Of a stretch of 64,000 nucleotides of DNA, positions 23,521-35,576 are shown piece after piece; the first letter of the stretch is position 1; each line of letters starts with the position of its first letter. The position numbers and the translations under genes are program-made. This DNA comes from Hyperoodon ampullatus. Lineage: Eukaryota; Chordata; Mammalia; Artiodactyla; Ziphiidae. The notes beneath the pieces are model-generated. The model was not told the origin of the DNA and ran no database searches. It saw nothing but the letters and a program-made list of their open reading frames with translations. The stretch lies in assembly GCA_949752795.1 (NCBI GenBank), contig OX457061.1, positions 38,472,338 through 38,536,337 of the forward strand, written 5' to 3'.

Positions 23521-24894
23521 GGTTAGTTTTTCCTTCATGTACTGTGAAATAGGTAGGAACTCGCAAATGCAGGATTATAGCAATACATAAAATGAGCAGA
23601 AGTTGGACCTATAAGTAATAGTTATCTCTCATTTTAAAACATTTTAGTATTTTTTAAAAACTAGGAGCACTATGACAAGCAATGCCAATCCAATTGGTAT
23701 ATGTACATAGTTTCACCAAAAGACATGTATAGAAATGTTCATGGCAGTACTACTACTAAGAGTTCCAAACTAGAAATAACCCAATTGTCTATCTATAGTT
23801 GAATAAGTAAATAAATGTAGTAGATTCACAAAATGAATTACTATATAGCAAATAGAATTAAACAAATACTGTATTTGGTGACTTTTGGGTTTTCTCTAAA
23901 ACTTAGCCCCATTTTCCTTTTTGGAGGTAGAAGGAACCCTAGGTTGTTTACCTTGGAACAGGCCTCCTTTCCCATGTAAGTCATTCCATGGATCTCCTAT
24001 TCTGCTTCCATTCCACATCAGAAAAAAATTCCAATAAAACTTCTCTCAGTAAGATATAATGGCTGATTAAAACTGAAGACGTTAGCTCTTACATTCTTAC
24101 AAAAGACAGAACTATACAATTGACTAAAACAATGGGAAGGAACCAATAATTTATGGAATTTGAGTTTCAGAAGCCAAATGTGACAGAATTTCTGTGAGAC
24201 TGACCCCAGAAGACACAGGGGGAGCAGCCTCTTTGATGCAGACATGAAACATACTCCATCTTCACTCCTCCCAAGAATTCTTTTTCAAGTCAAGTCATTT
24301 TGAGGGTGACATCTCTTCTGGAGTCAGTAAAGTTGTTAATAATTTTTAAAGGGCCTATTAGAGAGGGGAACTGACAAAGCTAATGTCAGCCAAGAGAAAA
24401 AACTCAGTTTTTGATTCAATCTTGCTCCTTTATATATGTAGTTGGTATGAATTTTCAACTCTACCTCTGCGTGTACATAAAATACCATATTACTTAATTT
24501 TCTTTAAAGCAAACTAAATTCCACTCTGAGCCCCATCCCACCAGGCTTGCAGGAAATCAGTTATTATTGGGACAACCTCCCCATTCCTTCCTCAAAGTTG
24601 AATGAAAATCCAAGAGTTCTGAAACATACACATAGGCATATGCACACACAAATATATTTGAGAGTGACTGTTTTCAAAAATGAGGTCATATCATATGCAT
24701 TTTCTACAAAATGTCATTTTTAACCTAAAATAATCACAGATACCTTTCAGAGACAAGATAGAACCTCAGAGAAGCATGGGTAGCAAAGATGTCAGAAGTG
24801 GCAAGAGGTAAAGAGCAGACGAGGGCCATCAGGACAATACTGGCCAAGCTGCTGTTGTATCAGGAACCCAACTTATGTGAGTGAAGATGGGATA
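23521..24894. other. Unannotated non-coding DNA
   Basis: About 1.4 kb holds no repeat I can name. A donor-like site read on the minus strand near 23950 has no convincing open exon behind it. A weak L1 3'-end resemblance exists around 23660-23870 ('catagtttcaccaaaagac', 'catggcagtactac'). Confidence 0.4.
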
Positions 24895-25095
24895 GCACTG
24901 TGGCAATTACATGGGCTTCTCAGTCAAACTTGAATCCTGTTTTTCATCACTTAATAACTATATGACTTTGGACCTTAGTTTTCTCATCTCAAAATAGGAA
25001 TAAAAATAGTTCTACTTCATAGCGTTGTTTTGAGTAATAAATAAGAAAAATTATTATAAACTACCGCAAACAATGTAAGCACAAATAATTGCTAG
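24895..25095 (+). mobile_element. MIR SINE
   Basis: The MIR core is readable as 'cttgaatcctgtttttcatcac', 'actatatgactttggacc', 'ttttctcatctcaaaatagg' and 'cttcatagcgttgttttgag', in that order. Confidence 0.75.
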
Positions 25096-26004
25096 AGCCT
25101 GCCCCCCAACCCATGGTAATATATTTGATTTGACAGTTATGAGAATGATAGAGTGGTCTACTTAAAGTCAGAACTATTCTGGAATACTGGGCCTTTTGAT
25201 GCCCTTTCAGGTTTCTCTTCTCTCTGTTCTCAAGCCCTCTCTACAGCCATGGAAGCTTGATAATTTTACCTGCATAATTTCAGTGTGTATCTTATTTCTC
25301 TGTATGTTCTGCTTGTTAAAGAGTAGCCTGTTGCAAATGTCATCAGGTTAAAACAGGCCCAGCCTGTGTCATCCCAAGCTCTACACTGTACAGCTACTAC
25401 TTCCATGCAACTGAAAGCACATTCAATAACTCATTCTCATGACCATCCTCCTAAACATTCTGGCTGTGTTTCTGAAAATCGCAGCTCTGAAAGACATGTT
25501 CAAAATCACTGCTCAAGAAAACAGTGCATCACTGGGCTTGCACAAAATAAAATATATATAGATGCTAAGCCCTTGAACTTTAGATTCCTCAATAGCTGGC
25601 TGAAGGGAGTACACCTAGAGGTAATTTGCATTTGCCTTCTGAATAAGTTTTTTAATCAAAAGTAATTTGGTATGAAGCATATTGAAATATCTTTTCTTTG
25701 CAGTGAGTGAAGTTGATATATGCATCTGCCTCTGCAACATATGCTGCTTAGGCAATGCTTTACAGAAATTACAAGTGAATTAGTGAGTAGGCTGTTTGTT
25801 TGTATTTTCAGAGTGCTCAGAGTTGGAGAGTTCACTGTTTCTATGACTGCTAGCTTGTGGGCTAATATGGCTTTTCTTTTGGTTATTAGTATTGCAGAAG
25901 ATACCATTTATCAAATTGGAAAGCAATCTTGCAATGATGCCATTCTATGCTAGTATTATTAAGACCTTATCTAAGATGTCATTCATACAGCCTTATGAAT
26001 ATTT
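25096..26004. other. Unannotated non-coding DNA
   Basis: No recognisable repeat or gene. Open frames at 25366-25665 (plus) and 25656-25953 (both strands) have ordinary composition and no supporting motif or splice signals. Confidence 0.45.
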
Positions 26005-26185
26005 CCTTAATCCATACTACTCAAAGGGCCTGTGGTTCATACACCAGCATCACTGACATCACATGTGAATGTGTTAGAGATGCAAACTTGCAGACACCAC
26101 CCCAAGCCTACAGAACCAGCATCTATATTTACCAAAATCTCCAGATGATTCATGGATATTAATGTTTGAGAAGCACTATGTTCAA
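26005..26185 (-). mobile_element. MER5A-type hAT-Charlie DNA transposon relic
   Basis: The order 'gttcatacaccagcatcac', 'gttagagatgcaaacttg', 'caccaccccaagcctacag', 'ctccagatgattcatgg', 'gtttgagaagcact' is a full-length MER5A in reverse orientation. Confidence 0.85.
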
Positions 26186-26199
26186 CCATTCTGCATTTT

Positions 26200-26390
26200 G
26201 ACATTTTTTGAGCCACTTCTCCAGATGCTTTTACAAACAGGACTCCATTCAATCCTCAGAACAACCTAATAGGACAGCAATTTCACATTTCACAAGGAAA
26301 AAATAAGGTTCAGCAAGATTAACCCATGCAGGGTGGCAATTGACACAAGGAGAATCAAAATTCAAACCAGACCTCTGAGGGGGTCTCCAT
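26200..26390 (+). mobile_element. MIR SINE fragment
   Basis: The right half of a MIR is recognisable: 'cattcaatcctcagaacaacc', a degraded 'cacatttcacaaggaaaa' block, 'ggttcagcaagattaaccc' and 'caaaattcaaaccagacc'. Confidence 0.7.
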
Positions 26391-27724
26391 CTACTTTAGG
26401 GACCAGAATAACCTTCAGATTTTTTAAAAAGACAGTTGCCTGGTGCAGATGGGGACAAGATGGCAGAGTAGAAAGACCCTGAGCTCACCTCCTCTCATGA
26501 GTGCCCCAAAATTGCAACTATTTACAAAATAACCATCAATGAAAAAGACTGGAACTTACCCAAAAAGATCTTCTACAACTAAAGATATAAAAAAGGAAAC
26601 ACAGCAAGATGGGTAGGAGGGGTGGAGTCATGACAGAGTCAAGTCCCATACCCTAGGGGGTCAACCCACAAACAGAATAATTACAATTGCAAAGGGTTCT
26701 CCCTAAGGAGTGAGGGGTCTGAGCCCAACATCAGGTTCTTCAGCCTGGGGGTCCTGTACTGGGAATATGAACCCCCCAGAACATTTGACCTTGAAGGCCA
26801 GTGGAGCTTACTTTGGGGAGTCCCAGGGCTGTGGAAAATAGAAACTGCACTCTAAAGAGCACACACAAAATCTCACAAGCTCTGTGACCCAGAGCAGAGG
26901 AAATAATTTGAAAGGAGCCTGTGACAGACCCATCTGCTGATCTTGAAAAGTCTCCCAGAGAGGGAGGAGGAAACTGCAGCTCACCCTGGGGACATAAACA
27001 CTAGTGGAAACCACTTTGGGGGACCCATTCTGCCACGTGGACACTTGTGCTGGAAAGCACCATTTGGAAACTTCCCTCTAGCTTTTTAAGCCCAGGATCC
27101 AGCCCTGCCCCTGTCCCTGCCCAACAGCCTGTTGGCACCAGTACTGGGATCTCTCAGGCCAAGCAAGTAACTGGGTGGGAACATGCCAGCAGACCAGAAC
27201 CAGCTCTGGGAACCCTGAGCCCTGCAACCAGACTCCAGGACCCTGCTCTGCCCACTGGTAGGTTGTCACTAGCCCTAGGACCTGGTTTTATGCACCAGTG
27301 AGCAGGCCCTAACCTCAGGGTCTCCTAGACCCTGATTCTACACACCAGTGAGTCAGCACTAGCTGCAGGATCCCCCAGGATTCCACAGTCAACTGCCTCA
27401 TGACTGACCTTGCCAACCAGCAGCTGGCAGCCCCCACACAAGGCAGGGCCTGCAACTAAACAGACCAGGGGCCAACCAAGTCTACTCAACCACCCACAGT
27501 AGTCAGCCTGTCACAACAAGTAGAACCCACACAGCCCACACAGAGGACACCCCTAGAGCATATATTCTGGTGATGAAAGGAGAGTGTGCTTCTGGGACAC
27601 ATAGGATGTCTCCTACAAAAGGCCACTTCTCCAAGGTCTGGAAATGTAACCAACCTACTAGATACATAGAAATAAAAACAGTAAGACAGGTAAGATGATG
27701 CAACAAAGAAACATGTTCCAATGA

Positions 27725-28037
27725 GGGAACAAGATAAAACTCCAGAAGAAGAACTAAGTGAGCTGGAGATAGGCAATCTACCCAAGACAGAGTCCAGAGT
27801 AATGATTATAAAGATGATCAAAGAATTCAGGAGAAGAATAAATGCACAGAGGGAGAAGTTAGAAGTTTGCAAGAGTTAGAAAATATAAAGAACCATGAAA
27901 CAGAGATAAAGAATACAATAAATGAAATAAAAAATACACTGGAAGCAATTAACTGTAGACTAAATGATACAGCAAGCTGAAAGACAGGGTAATGGAAATC
28001 ACTGATGTTGAAAAGAAAAAAAGAATGAAAAGAAAGT
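27725..28037 (+). pseudogene. L1-C ORF1 pseudogene, N-terminal remnant
   Basis: The coiled-coil region is recognisable from 'gaacaagataaaactccag' to the 'gaaaagaatgaaaag' block. Stops and frameshifts occur, and it lacks the RRM and C-terminal domains seen in L1-A, so an internal deletion removed about 400-500 bp. Confidence 0.7.
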
Positions 28038-28089
28038 GAAGGTAGTAAATCATCCATGCACAAAGCCAGCAGGAAGATTAAAAGAAAAA

Positions 28090-28103
28090 AGTAGCAAAAT
28101 CAC
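28090..28103. repeat. Left target-site duplication of L1-D
   Basis: The 14-bp aagtagcaaaatca recurs at 30452-30465. The host L1-C spacer is continuous across the two copies when compared with L1-A at about 3500. Confidence 0.88.
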
Positions 28104-28230
28104 ACACAAAAACTACTAGAACAGATAAACGAATTCAGCAAGGTAGCAGGACACAAGATGAACATAAATTGGTTGAATTTCCTTACATTAACAATGAAAT
28201 ATCAGGAAGAGAATGTAAACAAACAATCCC

Positions 28231-28580
28231 GGACTTCCCTGGTGGTGCAGTGGTTAAGAATCCACCTGCCAATGCAGGGGACACAGGTTTGATTCCTGGT
28301 CTGGGAAGATCCCACATGCCATGGAGCAACTAAGCCCGTGCACCACAACTACTCAGCCTTCACTCTAGAGCCCATGAGCCACAACTATTGAAGCCTGCAC
28401 GTCCTGGGGCCCACATACGGCAACTACTGAAGCCCACATGCCTAGAGCCCACACTCTGCCACAAGAGAAGCCACTGCAATGAGAAGCCTGCACACCACAA
28501 CAAAGAATAGCCCCTGCTTGCCACAACAAGAGGAAGCCTGCAAGAAACAACAAAGAGTCAATGCAGCCAAAACAAAACAA
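28231..28580 (+). mobile_element. CHR-1 SINE in L1-D
   Basis: It starts ggacttccctggtggtgcag and has the full long CHR-1 body with repeated 'ccacaacta' and 'gaagcc' blocks and an A-rich tail with CAAAA units. The flanks share aatccc in an imperfect TSD (acaaacaatccc before, acaaaaaaatccc after). L1 sequence continues at 28590 with 'tttaaaaattg'. Confidence 0.92.
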
Positions 28581-28599
28581 AAAAATCCCTTTAAAAATT

Positions 28600-30150
28600 G
28601 TATCCAAAAAATAAAATACTTAGGAATAAACCTGACAAACTAGGTGAAAGACCTATATGCTGAGAACTATAAAACATTAATAAAGGAAATTGTAGATGAT
28701 TCAAAGAAATGAAAAGATATCCCATGCTCTTGGATCAGAAGAATTAATATTGCTAAAATGGCCATAGTACCCAAAGCAATCTACAGATTTAGTGCAATTC
28801 CTATCAATTTAAATATCAATGACATTTTTCACAGAACTAGAACAAATAATCCTAAAATTTACATGGAATCATAAAAGACCCAGAATTGCCAAGACAATCC
28901 TGAGGAAAAAGAACAAAGCAGGAGGCATAACCCTCCCAGACTTCAGACAATACTACAAAGCTATAGTGATCAAAACAGCATGGTATTTGTACAAGAACAG
29001 ATATATGGATCAGTGGTACAGACTAGAGAGACCAGAAATAAACCTACACACCTAAGGACAATTAATCTGCAACAAAGGAGGCAAGAATATACAGTGGGGA
29101 AAAGATAGTCTCTTCAGCAAGTGGTATTGGGAAAGCTGGACAGCCACATGTAAATCAATGAAGTTAGAACACACCCTCACACCATACACAAAAATTAACT
29201 CAAAATGGCTTAAAGACTTAAATATAAGACATGACACCATAAAACTCTTAGAAGAGAACATAGGCAAAACATTCTGTGACATAAATCATACCAAGGTTTT
29301 CTTAGGCCAGTTTACCAAGGCAATAGAAATAAAAGCAAAAAAACGTGTGTGTGTGGGGGGGGAACCTAATCAAATTGAAAAGCTTTTGCACAACGAAGGA
29401 AACCATAAACAAAACAATAAGACAACCTACAGACTGGGAGAAAATATTTGCAAATGATGCAACTGACAAGGACTTAATTTCCAAAATATACAAACAGGTC
29501 ATAAAATTCAATAATAAAAAAACAAACAACCCAAAAGAAAAGTGAGTAGAAGATCTAAACAGACATTTCTCCAAAGAAGACATACAGATGGCCAATAGGC
29601 AAATTAAAATATGCTTATCATGGTTAATTATTAGAGAAAGGAAAATCAAAATTACCGTGAGGTATCACCTCACACAGGTCAGAATGACCATCATCTAAAA
29701 CTCTATAAACAATAAATGCTTCAGAGGGTGTAGAGAAGAGGGAGCCCTTTTACATTGTTGGTAGGAATGTAAATTGGTGGAGCCACTATGGAAAACAGTA
29801 TGGAGGTTCCTCAGAAAACTAAAAATAGAGCTGCCATATGATCCAGCAATCCCACTCCTGGGAGTATATCCAGGCAAAACTATAATTCCAAAAGACACAT
29901 GAACCCCTATGTTCATGGCAGCACTATTTATAATAGCCAAGACATGGAAACAACCTAAATGTCCATCAACAGATGAATGTCTAAAGAAGATGTGGTATAT
30001 ATACAATGGACTATTGTTCAGCCATTAAAAAAATGAAATAATGCCATTTGCAGCAACATGGATGGACCTAGAGATTGTCATACTGAGTGAAATAAGTCAG
30101 AAAGAGAAAGACAAATACCATATGATATCACTTATATGTGGAATCTAAAA
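28600..30150 (+). pseudogene. L1-D ORF2 pseudogene, C-terminal half
   Basis: The connector (28819-29055, [15 protein letters not shown]), the following region (29158-29545) and the C-terminal cysteine-containing segment (about 29740-30150) are recognisable in changing frames. No RT catalytic core is present because of 5' truncation. Confidence 0.85.
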
Positions 30151-30451
30151 TTCAACACAAATGAACATATCTATGAAACAGAAATAGACTCACAGACATA
30201 GAGAATAGACTTGTGGTTTCTAAGGGAGGGAAGGGGGAGGGAAGAATTGGAAGTTTGGGATTAGCAGATGAAACTATTATATATAGGACAGATAAATAAC
30301 AAGGTCCTACTGTATAGCAAGGGAAACTATATTCAATATCCTGTGATAAACCATAATGGAAAAGAATATGAAAAAAGAATATGAATCACTTTGCTGTACA
30401 GCATAAATTAACACAACATGGTAAATCAACTGTACTTCAATAAAATTTTTT

Positions 30452-30465
30452 AAGTAGCAAAATCA
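30452..30465. repeat. Right target-site duplication of L1-D
   Basis: This is the second copy of aagtagcaaaatca. L1-C resumes at 30466 with 'tttatattcacaataagc'. Confidence 0.88.
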
Positions 30466-31068
30466 TTTATATTCACAATAAGCACTTAAGGAATACACAA
30501 ATTGATTAGATGTAAAATATGATGTCAAAAACAATAATTGTGATGCTAGGAGAGTACAAATACAGGGTTGTTAAAATGTATTTGAAATTAAGAGATCAGC
30601 ACTTAAAACAACCACCTATACATATAGATTGTTATATATAAGCCTCATGGTAACCACAAAACAAAAATCTATAACAGATACACACACACAAAAAAGAGAA
30701 AGGAGTCCACACATAACACTAAAGATCAAATCACAAGAAAAGAGAACAAGAGAATAAGAAAGGAACAAAAAGAGAACTACAAAAACAACCCCAAAACAAT
30801 TAACAAAATGGCAAGAAGAGCACACATATCAATAATTACTTTAAATGTAAATGGACTAAACTCTCCAATCAAAAGACACAGAGTAGGTAAATGCATACAA
30901 AAACAAGACCCGTATATTTGCTGCCTACAAGAGACTCACTTCAGATCTAAAGACACACAGAGACTGAAAGTAAAGGAATGGAAAAAGTTATTCCATGAAA
31001 AGATAAATCAAAAGAAAGTCAGAGTAGCAATACTTATATCAGAAAAAATAGACTTGCAAACAAAGACT

Positions 31069-31213
31069 ATACATACTTGAGCCTATTTTATACACAGAGT
31101 TTGTGCATATACAGCCAATGTTGCATAATAACTGTAAATGTAAAGTAAACTTTAAAATTGTATTTAAAAATTTTAAATAAAAGTTTTTTCCTTTACAGTG
31201 TTAACAACAATAA
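31069..31213 (+). mobile_element. 145-bp non-L1 insert, probable retroposed mRNA 3' end
   Basis: Compared with L1-A, L1-B and L1-E, the endonuclease region is interrupted here by foreign sequence. The short direct repeat aaagact flanks it at 31062-31068 and 31214-31220. The insert carries AATAAA at 31176-31181, about 30 bases before a short A run that joins the host. This is the layout of a 5'-truncated processed mRNA copied by L1 machinery. The source gene is not recognised. With so short a TSD, other origins are possible. Confidence 0.5.
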
Positions 31214-32225
31214 AAAGACTGTAACAAAAGACAAAGAAGAACATTACATAATGATCAAGGGATCAATTCAAGAAGATATGACAATTGTAAATATATATGC
31301 ATCCACCACAGGAGCACCTAAATGCATAAAGCAAATGTTAACAGATAACAAAGGGAGAAATTAATAGTAACAGAAGAATAGTAGGGGACTTCTTTAACAT
31401 CCCACTTATATCAATGGACAGATCATACAGAGAGAAAATCAATAAGGAAACAATGGCCTTAAATAACATGTTACACTGGTTGAACTTAATAGAACATTCC
31501 ATCCCAAAGCAGCAGAACACACATTCTTTTCAAGTGCACATAGAACATTCTCCAGGATAGATCACATGCTAGGCCATAAAACAAGCCTCAGTAAATTTAA
31601 GAAAATTGAAATCATATCAAGCATCTTTTCAGACAACAATGCTATGAGACTAGAAATCAAATACAAGGGAAAACTGCAAATACAAAACATGTGGAGGCTA
31701 AACAATATGCTACTACACAACCAATGGATCACTGAAGAAATCAAAGAGGAAATAAAAAAGTACCTGGAGACAAATGAAAATGAAAACACAAAAGTCCAAA
31801 GTCTATGGGATGTAGCAAAAGCAGTTCTAAGAGGGAAGTTTATAGCAATACAAGATTATCTCAGGAAACAAGAAAAATCTCAAATAAACAACCTAACCTT
31901 ACACCTAAAGGAACTAGGAAAAGAATACACAAAATTGGTAGATGGAAAGAAATAAAAAAGATCAGAGCAGAAATAAATGAAATAGAGACTAAAACACAAT
32001 AGAAGACATCAATGAAATTAAAAGCCAATTCTTTGAAAGATAAAACTGATAAGCCTTTAGACAGACTCATCAAGAAAAAAAGAGGGCACAAATCAATAAA
32101 ATCAGAAATGAAAAAGAGGTTACAACTGACACCATAGAAATACAAAGAGACTGCTACAAACAATTATATGCCAATAAAATGGACAACCTTGATGAAATGA
32201 AATAATTCCTAGAAATGTGCAATCT

Positions 32226-32511
32226 GGGACTTCCCTGGTGGTCCAGTGGTTAAGAATCTGCCTTCCAATGCAGGGGACACAAGTTCAATCCCTGGTTGGG
32301 GAACTAAGATCCCACATCTGGAGTGCAACTAAGCTCGTGTACTCTAGAGCCAATGCGCCACAACTAGAGAGAAGCTGGCATGCCACAACTAAAGAAGCTG
32401 CACTGCACAACAAAAGATCCTTCATGCCACAATGAGGATCCCATGTGCCACAACTAAGACCCAATGCATCCAAATAATAATAAAATTTTAAAAATATTTA
32501 AAAATAAAAAT
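32226..32511 (+). mobile_element. CHR-1-like SINE (variant with 'ggttggggaactaag')
   Basis: The head gggacttccctggtggtcc is followed by a body with 'tggggaactaagatcccac', a variant found in older cetartiodactyl tRNA SINEs, and an AT-rich tail. The imperfect TSD is gtgcaatct before and gtacaatct after. It is the most diverged SINE of this family in the window. Confidence 0.85.
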
Positions 32512-33375
32512 AGAAAAGTACAATCTCCTAAAACTGAACCAGGAAGAAATAGAAAACATGAACAGACCAACTACCAGTAATGAAATTGAATCAGTAATCA
32601 AAATATTCCCAACAAACAAAATTCCAGGACTAGATGGCTTCACAGGTGAATTCTATCAAATATTTAGAAAAGAGTTAACACTTATTCCTCTCAAACTATT
32701 CCAAAACCTTGCAGAGGAAGGAACACTTTCAAACTCATTCTATGATGACAGAATCATCCTGGTTCCAAAACCAGGCAAAGATCACAAAAAAAGAAAATTA
32801 GAAGCCAATATCACTGATGAACATAGATGAAAACATCCTCAATGAAATAGTAGCAAACAATATCCAACAATACAATAAGCAGGATTGTGTCAGATTTATC
32901 CCAGAGATGCAAGAATGGTTCAATATCCATCAATGTAATGCACTATATTGACAAATTGAAGAATAAAATTATATGATCATCTCAATAGATGCAGAAAAAG
33001 CTTTTGACAAAATTCAACATTCATTTATGATAAAAACTCTCCACAATGTGGTTACAGAAGCAACATGCCTCAACATAATAAAGGCCATGTATAACAGTGA
33101 AAAACTGAAAGCATTTCGCCTAAGATCAGGAACAAGTCAATGATGCCCGCTCTTACATTTTCATTCAACACAGTATTCAAAGTCCCAGCCATAGCAATCA
33201 GAAAATGAGGATATGGAGAAAAGGGAATCTTTGTTCACTGCTGGTGGGAATGTAAATTGGTGCAGCCACTGAGGAAAACAGTATGAGGTTCCTCGAAAAA
33301 CTAAAAATAGAAATACCATATGATCTAGCAATTCCATTCCTGGGTATATATTCGAATAAAATAAAATCTCTAATT

Positions 33376-33616
33376 AAAAAAGATACATGCGGGCTTCCCT
33401 GGTGGCGCAGTGGTTGAGAGTCCGCCTGCCGATGCAGGGGACGCGGGTTCGTGCCCCGTTTCGGGAGGATCCCACATGCCGCGGAGCGGCTGGGCCCGTG
33501 AGCCATGGCCGCTGAGCCTGCACGTCCGGAGCCTGTGCTTCGCAACGGGAGAGGCCACAGCAGTGAGAGGCCCGCATACCGCAAAAAAAAAAAAAAAAAA
33601 AAAAAAAGATACATGC
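33376..33616 (+). mobile_element. CHR-2 SINE with target-site duplications
   Basis: The body 33391-33601 starts gggcttccctggtggcgcag and is nearly consensus-like, with intact GC-rich blocks and a poly(A) of about 27. The 15-bp TSD aaaaaagatacatgc is at 33376-33390 and 33602-33616. Its low divergence and long A tail suggest a young insertion. Confidence 0.97.
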
Positions 33617-33710
33617 ACCACAATGTTCATAGCAGCATTGTTTACAATAGCCAAGATATATAAGTAACTTAAGGATTCATCAACAAATGAATGGATAAAG
33701 AGGATGTGGT

Positions 33711-33777
33711 ATGTATATATATATATATATATACATATGTATGTATATATATATATATATACACACACACACAAGAG
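33711..33777. repeat. (TA)n / (TG,CA)n microsatellite
   Basis: Alternating (TA)n runs with 'catatgtatg' in the middle are followed by (CA)n. The run lies at the position in the L1 C-terminal region where 'gtatatata' occurs in other copies, so it probably expanded from L1 sequence. Confidence 0.9.
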
Positions 33778-34078
33778 AATACTACTCATTCATAAAAAAG
33801 AAATGAAATTTTGCCATTTGCAACAACATAGATGAACTTGGAGGATACTATGCTTAATGAAATAAAGCAGACAAAGAAAGACAAATACTGTATGATATCA
33901 ACTATACATGGAATCTAAAATATAAAAAAACTAGCAAATATAACAAATCAGAAACATACTCACAGATATACAGACAAACTAATGGTTACCAGTGGAGGGA
34001 AGGGGGGGCAAGATAGGGGTAGGGGTTAAGAGGTACAAACTGCTATGCATAAAATAAATAAGCTACAAGAATATATTG

Positions 34079-35533
34079 TGGGGAGAGGGGGAATATGGCG
34101 GAAGAGTAAGACGCGGAGATCACCTTCCTCCCCACAGATACATCAGAAATACATCTACACGTGAAACAACTCCTACAGAACACCCACTGAAAGACGGCAG
34201 AAGACCTCAGACCTCCTCAAAGGCAAGAAACTCCCAACGTACCTGGGTAGGGCAAAAGAAAAAAGAATAAACAGAGACAAAAGAATAGGGATGGGACCAG
34301 CACCAGTGGGAGGGAGCTGTGAAGGAGGAAAGGTTTCCACACACTAGAGAGCCCCTTCGCGGGCGGAGACTGTGGGTGGTGGAGGGGGGAGCTTTGGAGC
34401 CATGGAGGAGAGCGCAGCAACAGGGGTGCGGAGGGCAAAGTGGAGAGATTGCTGCACAGAGGATTGGCGCTGACCAGCACTCACCAGCCTGACAGGCTTG
34501 TCTGATCACCCACCGGGGCAGGGTGGGCAAGGGCTGGGAGCTGAGGCTCAGGCTTCGGTCGGATCGCAGGGAGAGGACTGGGGTTGGCTGCGTGAACACA
34601 ACCTGAAGGGAGTTAGTGCACCACGGCTAGCCGGGAGGGAGTCCAGGAAAAAGTCTGGAGCTGCCAAAGAGGCAAGAGACTTTTTCTTCCCTCTTTGTTT
34701 CCTGGTGCACGAGGAGAGGGGATTAAGAGCGCTGCTTAAAGGAGCTCCAGAGACGGGCACGAGCCGCGGTTATCAGGGCAGAGCCCAGAGACGGGCATGA
34801 GATGCTAAGGCCACTGCTGCCACCACCAAGAAGCCTGTGTGAGAGCACAGGTCATTATAGACACCTCCCCTCCCAGGAGCCTGTGCAGCCCGACACTGCC
34901 AGGGTCCCGTGATCCAGGGACAACTTTCCCGAGAGAACAAACGGCGTGCCTCAGGCAGGTGCAACGCTGGCCTCTGCCACCACAGGCTTGCCCCGCATCT
35001 GTAACCCTCCCTCCTCCCGGCCTGAGTGAGCCAGAGCCCCCGAATCAGCTGCTCCTTTAACCCCTTCCTGTCTGAGTGAAGAACAGACACCCTCCGGTGA
35101 CATACACACAGAGGCGGGGCCAAATCCAAAGCTGAACCCCAGGAGCTGGGCGAAAAAAGAGGAGAAAGGTAAATGTCTTCCAGCAGCCTCAGGAGCAGCG
35201 GATTAAATTTCCTCAATCAACTTGATGTACCCTGCATCAGTGGAATACCTGAATGGACAACGAATCATCCCAAATTGAGGAGGTGGACTTTAAGAGCAAG
35301 ATATATTTTTTTTTCCGCTTTTCCAATTTTTGTGAGTGTGTATGTGTATGCTTCTGTGTGAGAATTAATCTGTATAGCTTTGCTTTCACCATTTGTCCTA
35401 GGGTTCTACCCGTCCTTTTTTTTTTTTTTTTTTACTTAAAAATTTTTTTTATCTTAATAATTACTTTTTATTTGAATAATGTTATTATATTTTACCTTTA
35501 TTTTGTTTTATCCTCTTTCTTTCTTTCTTTCCT

Positions 35534-35576
<43 letters not shown>

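Larger units (their letters stand above)
26447..28103 (+). mobile_element. L1-C, 5' part
   Basis: This plus-strand L1 begins near 26447 (gatggggacaagatggcag) with a 5'UTR homologous to that of L1-A. ORF1 remains lie at about 27720-28035 and keep only the N-terminal coiled-coil part. The RRM/C-terminal half of ORF1 is absent, and the sequence jumps to the ORF1-ORF2 spacer near 28040. L1-D then interrupts it at 28103 and L1-C resumes at 30466. Confidence 0.85.
28104..30451 (+). mobile_element. L1-D, 5'-truncated LINE-1 nested in L1-C
   Basis: The insertion starts directly in the RT region just after the catalytic box (relic of '[20 protein letters not shown]') and continues through the connector and C-terminal region to the 3'UTR and a short A/T-rich tail at 30430-30451. 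A 14-bp TSD flanks it. It contains its own CHR-1 SINE (28231-28580), so the order of events is L1-C, then L1-D, then the SINE. Confidence 0.9.
30808..33205 (+). pseudogene. L1-C ORF2 pseudogene (endonuclease and partial RT)
   Basis: The endonuclease N-terminus is well preserved (30808-31080: ISIITLNVNGLNSPIKRHR, KQDPYICCLQETHF). A 145-bp insertion (31069-31213) then breaks it. The frame with MLGHKTSLSKFKKIEIISS is at 31566-31955. The RT region at 32558-32830 has [20 protein letters not shown] interrupts at 32226-32511 and the catalytic FADD region is deleted. Confidence 0.87.
30466..34078 (+). mobile_element. L1-C, 3' part with internal deletion
   Basis: It resumes in the ORF1-ORF2 spacer. 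ORF2 endonuclease spans about 30808-31800 and the RT start 31800-33200. At about 33205 the sequence jumps from 'gccatagcaatcagaaaa' (RT, before the FADD box) straight to 'tgaggatatggagaaaagg' (C-terminal region), so more than 1 kb is deleted. It then runs into the 3'UTR and stops abruptly at 34078 ('gaatatattgt'), where L1-E begins. Confidence 0.88.
33220..34078 (+). pseudogene. L1-C ORF2 C-terminus and 3'UTR remnant
   Basis: The C-terminal ORF2 block ('ggtgggaatgtaaattggtgc', 'ctagcaattccattcctggg') is split by a CHR-2 SINE at 33391-33601 and a (TA)n expansion, and is followed by 3'UTR sequence. No functional frame remains. Confidence 0.8.

Noticed and set aside
34076..35216. Open frames of 60-147 codons on both strands
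   Set aside because: They fall in the GC-rich L1-E 5'UTR and have no recognisable domain or splice-site support.
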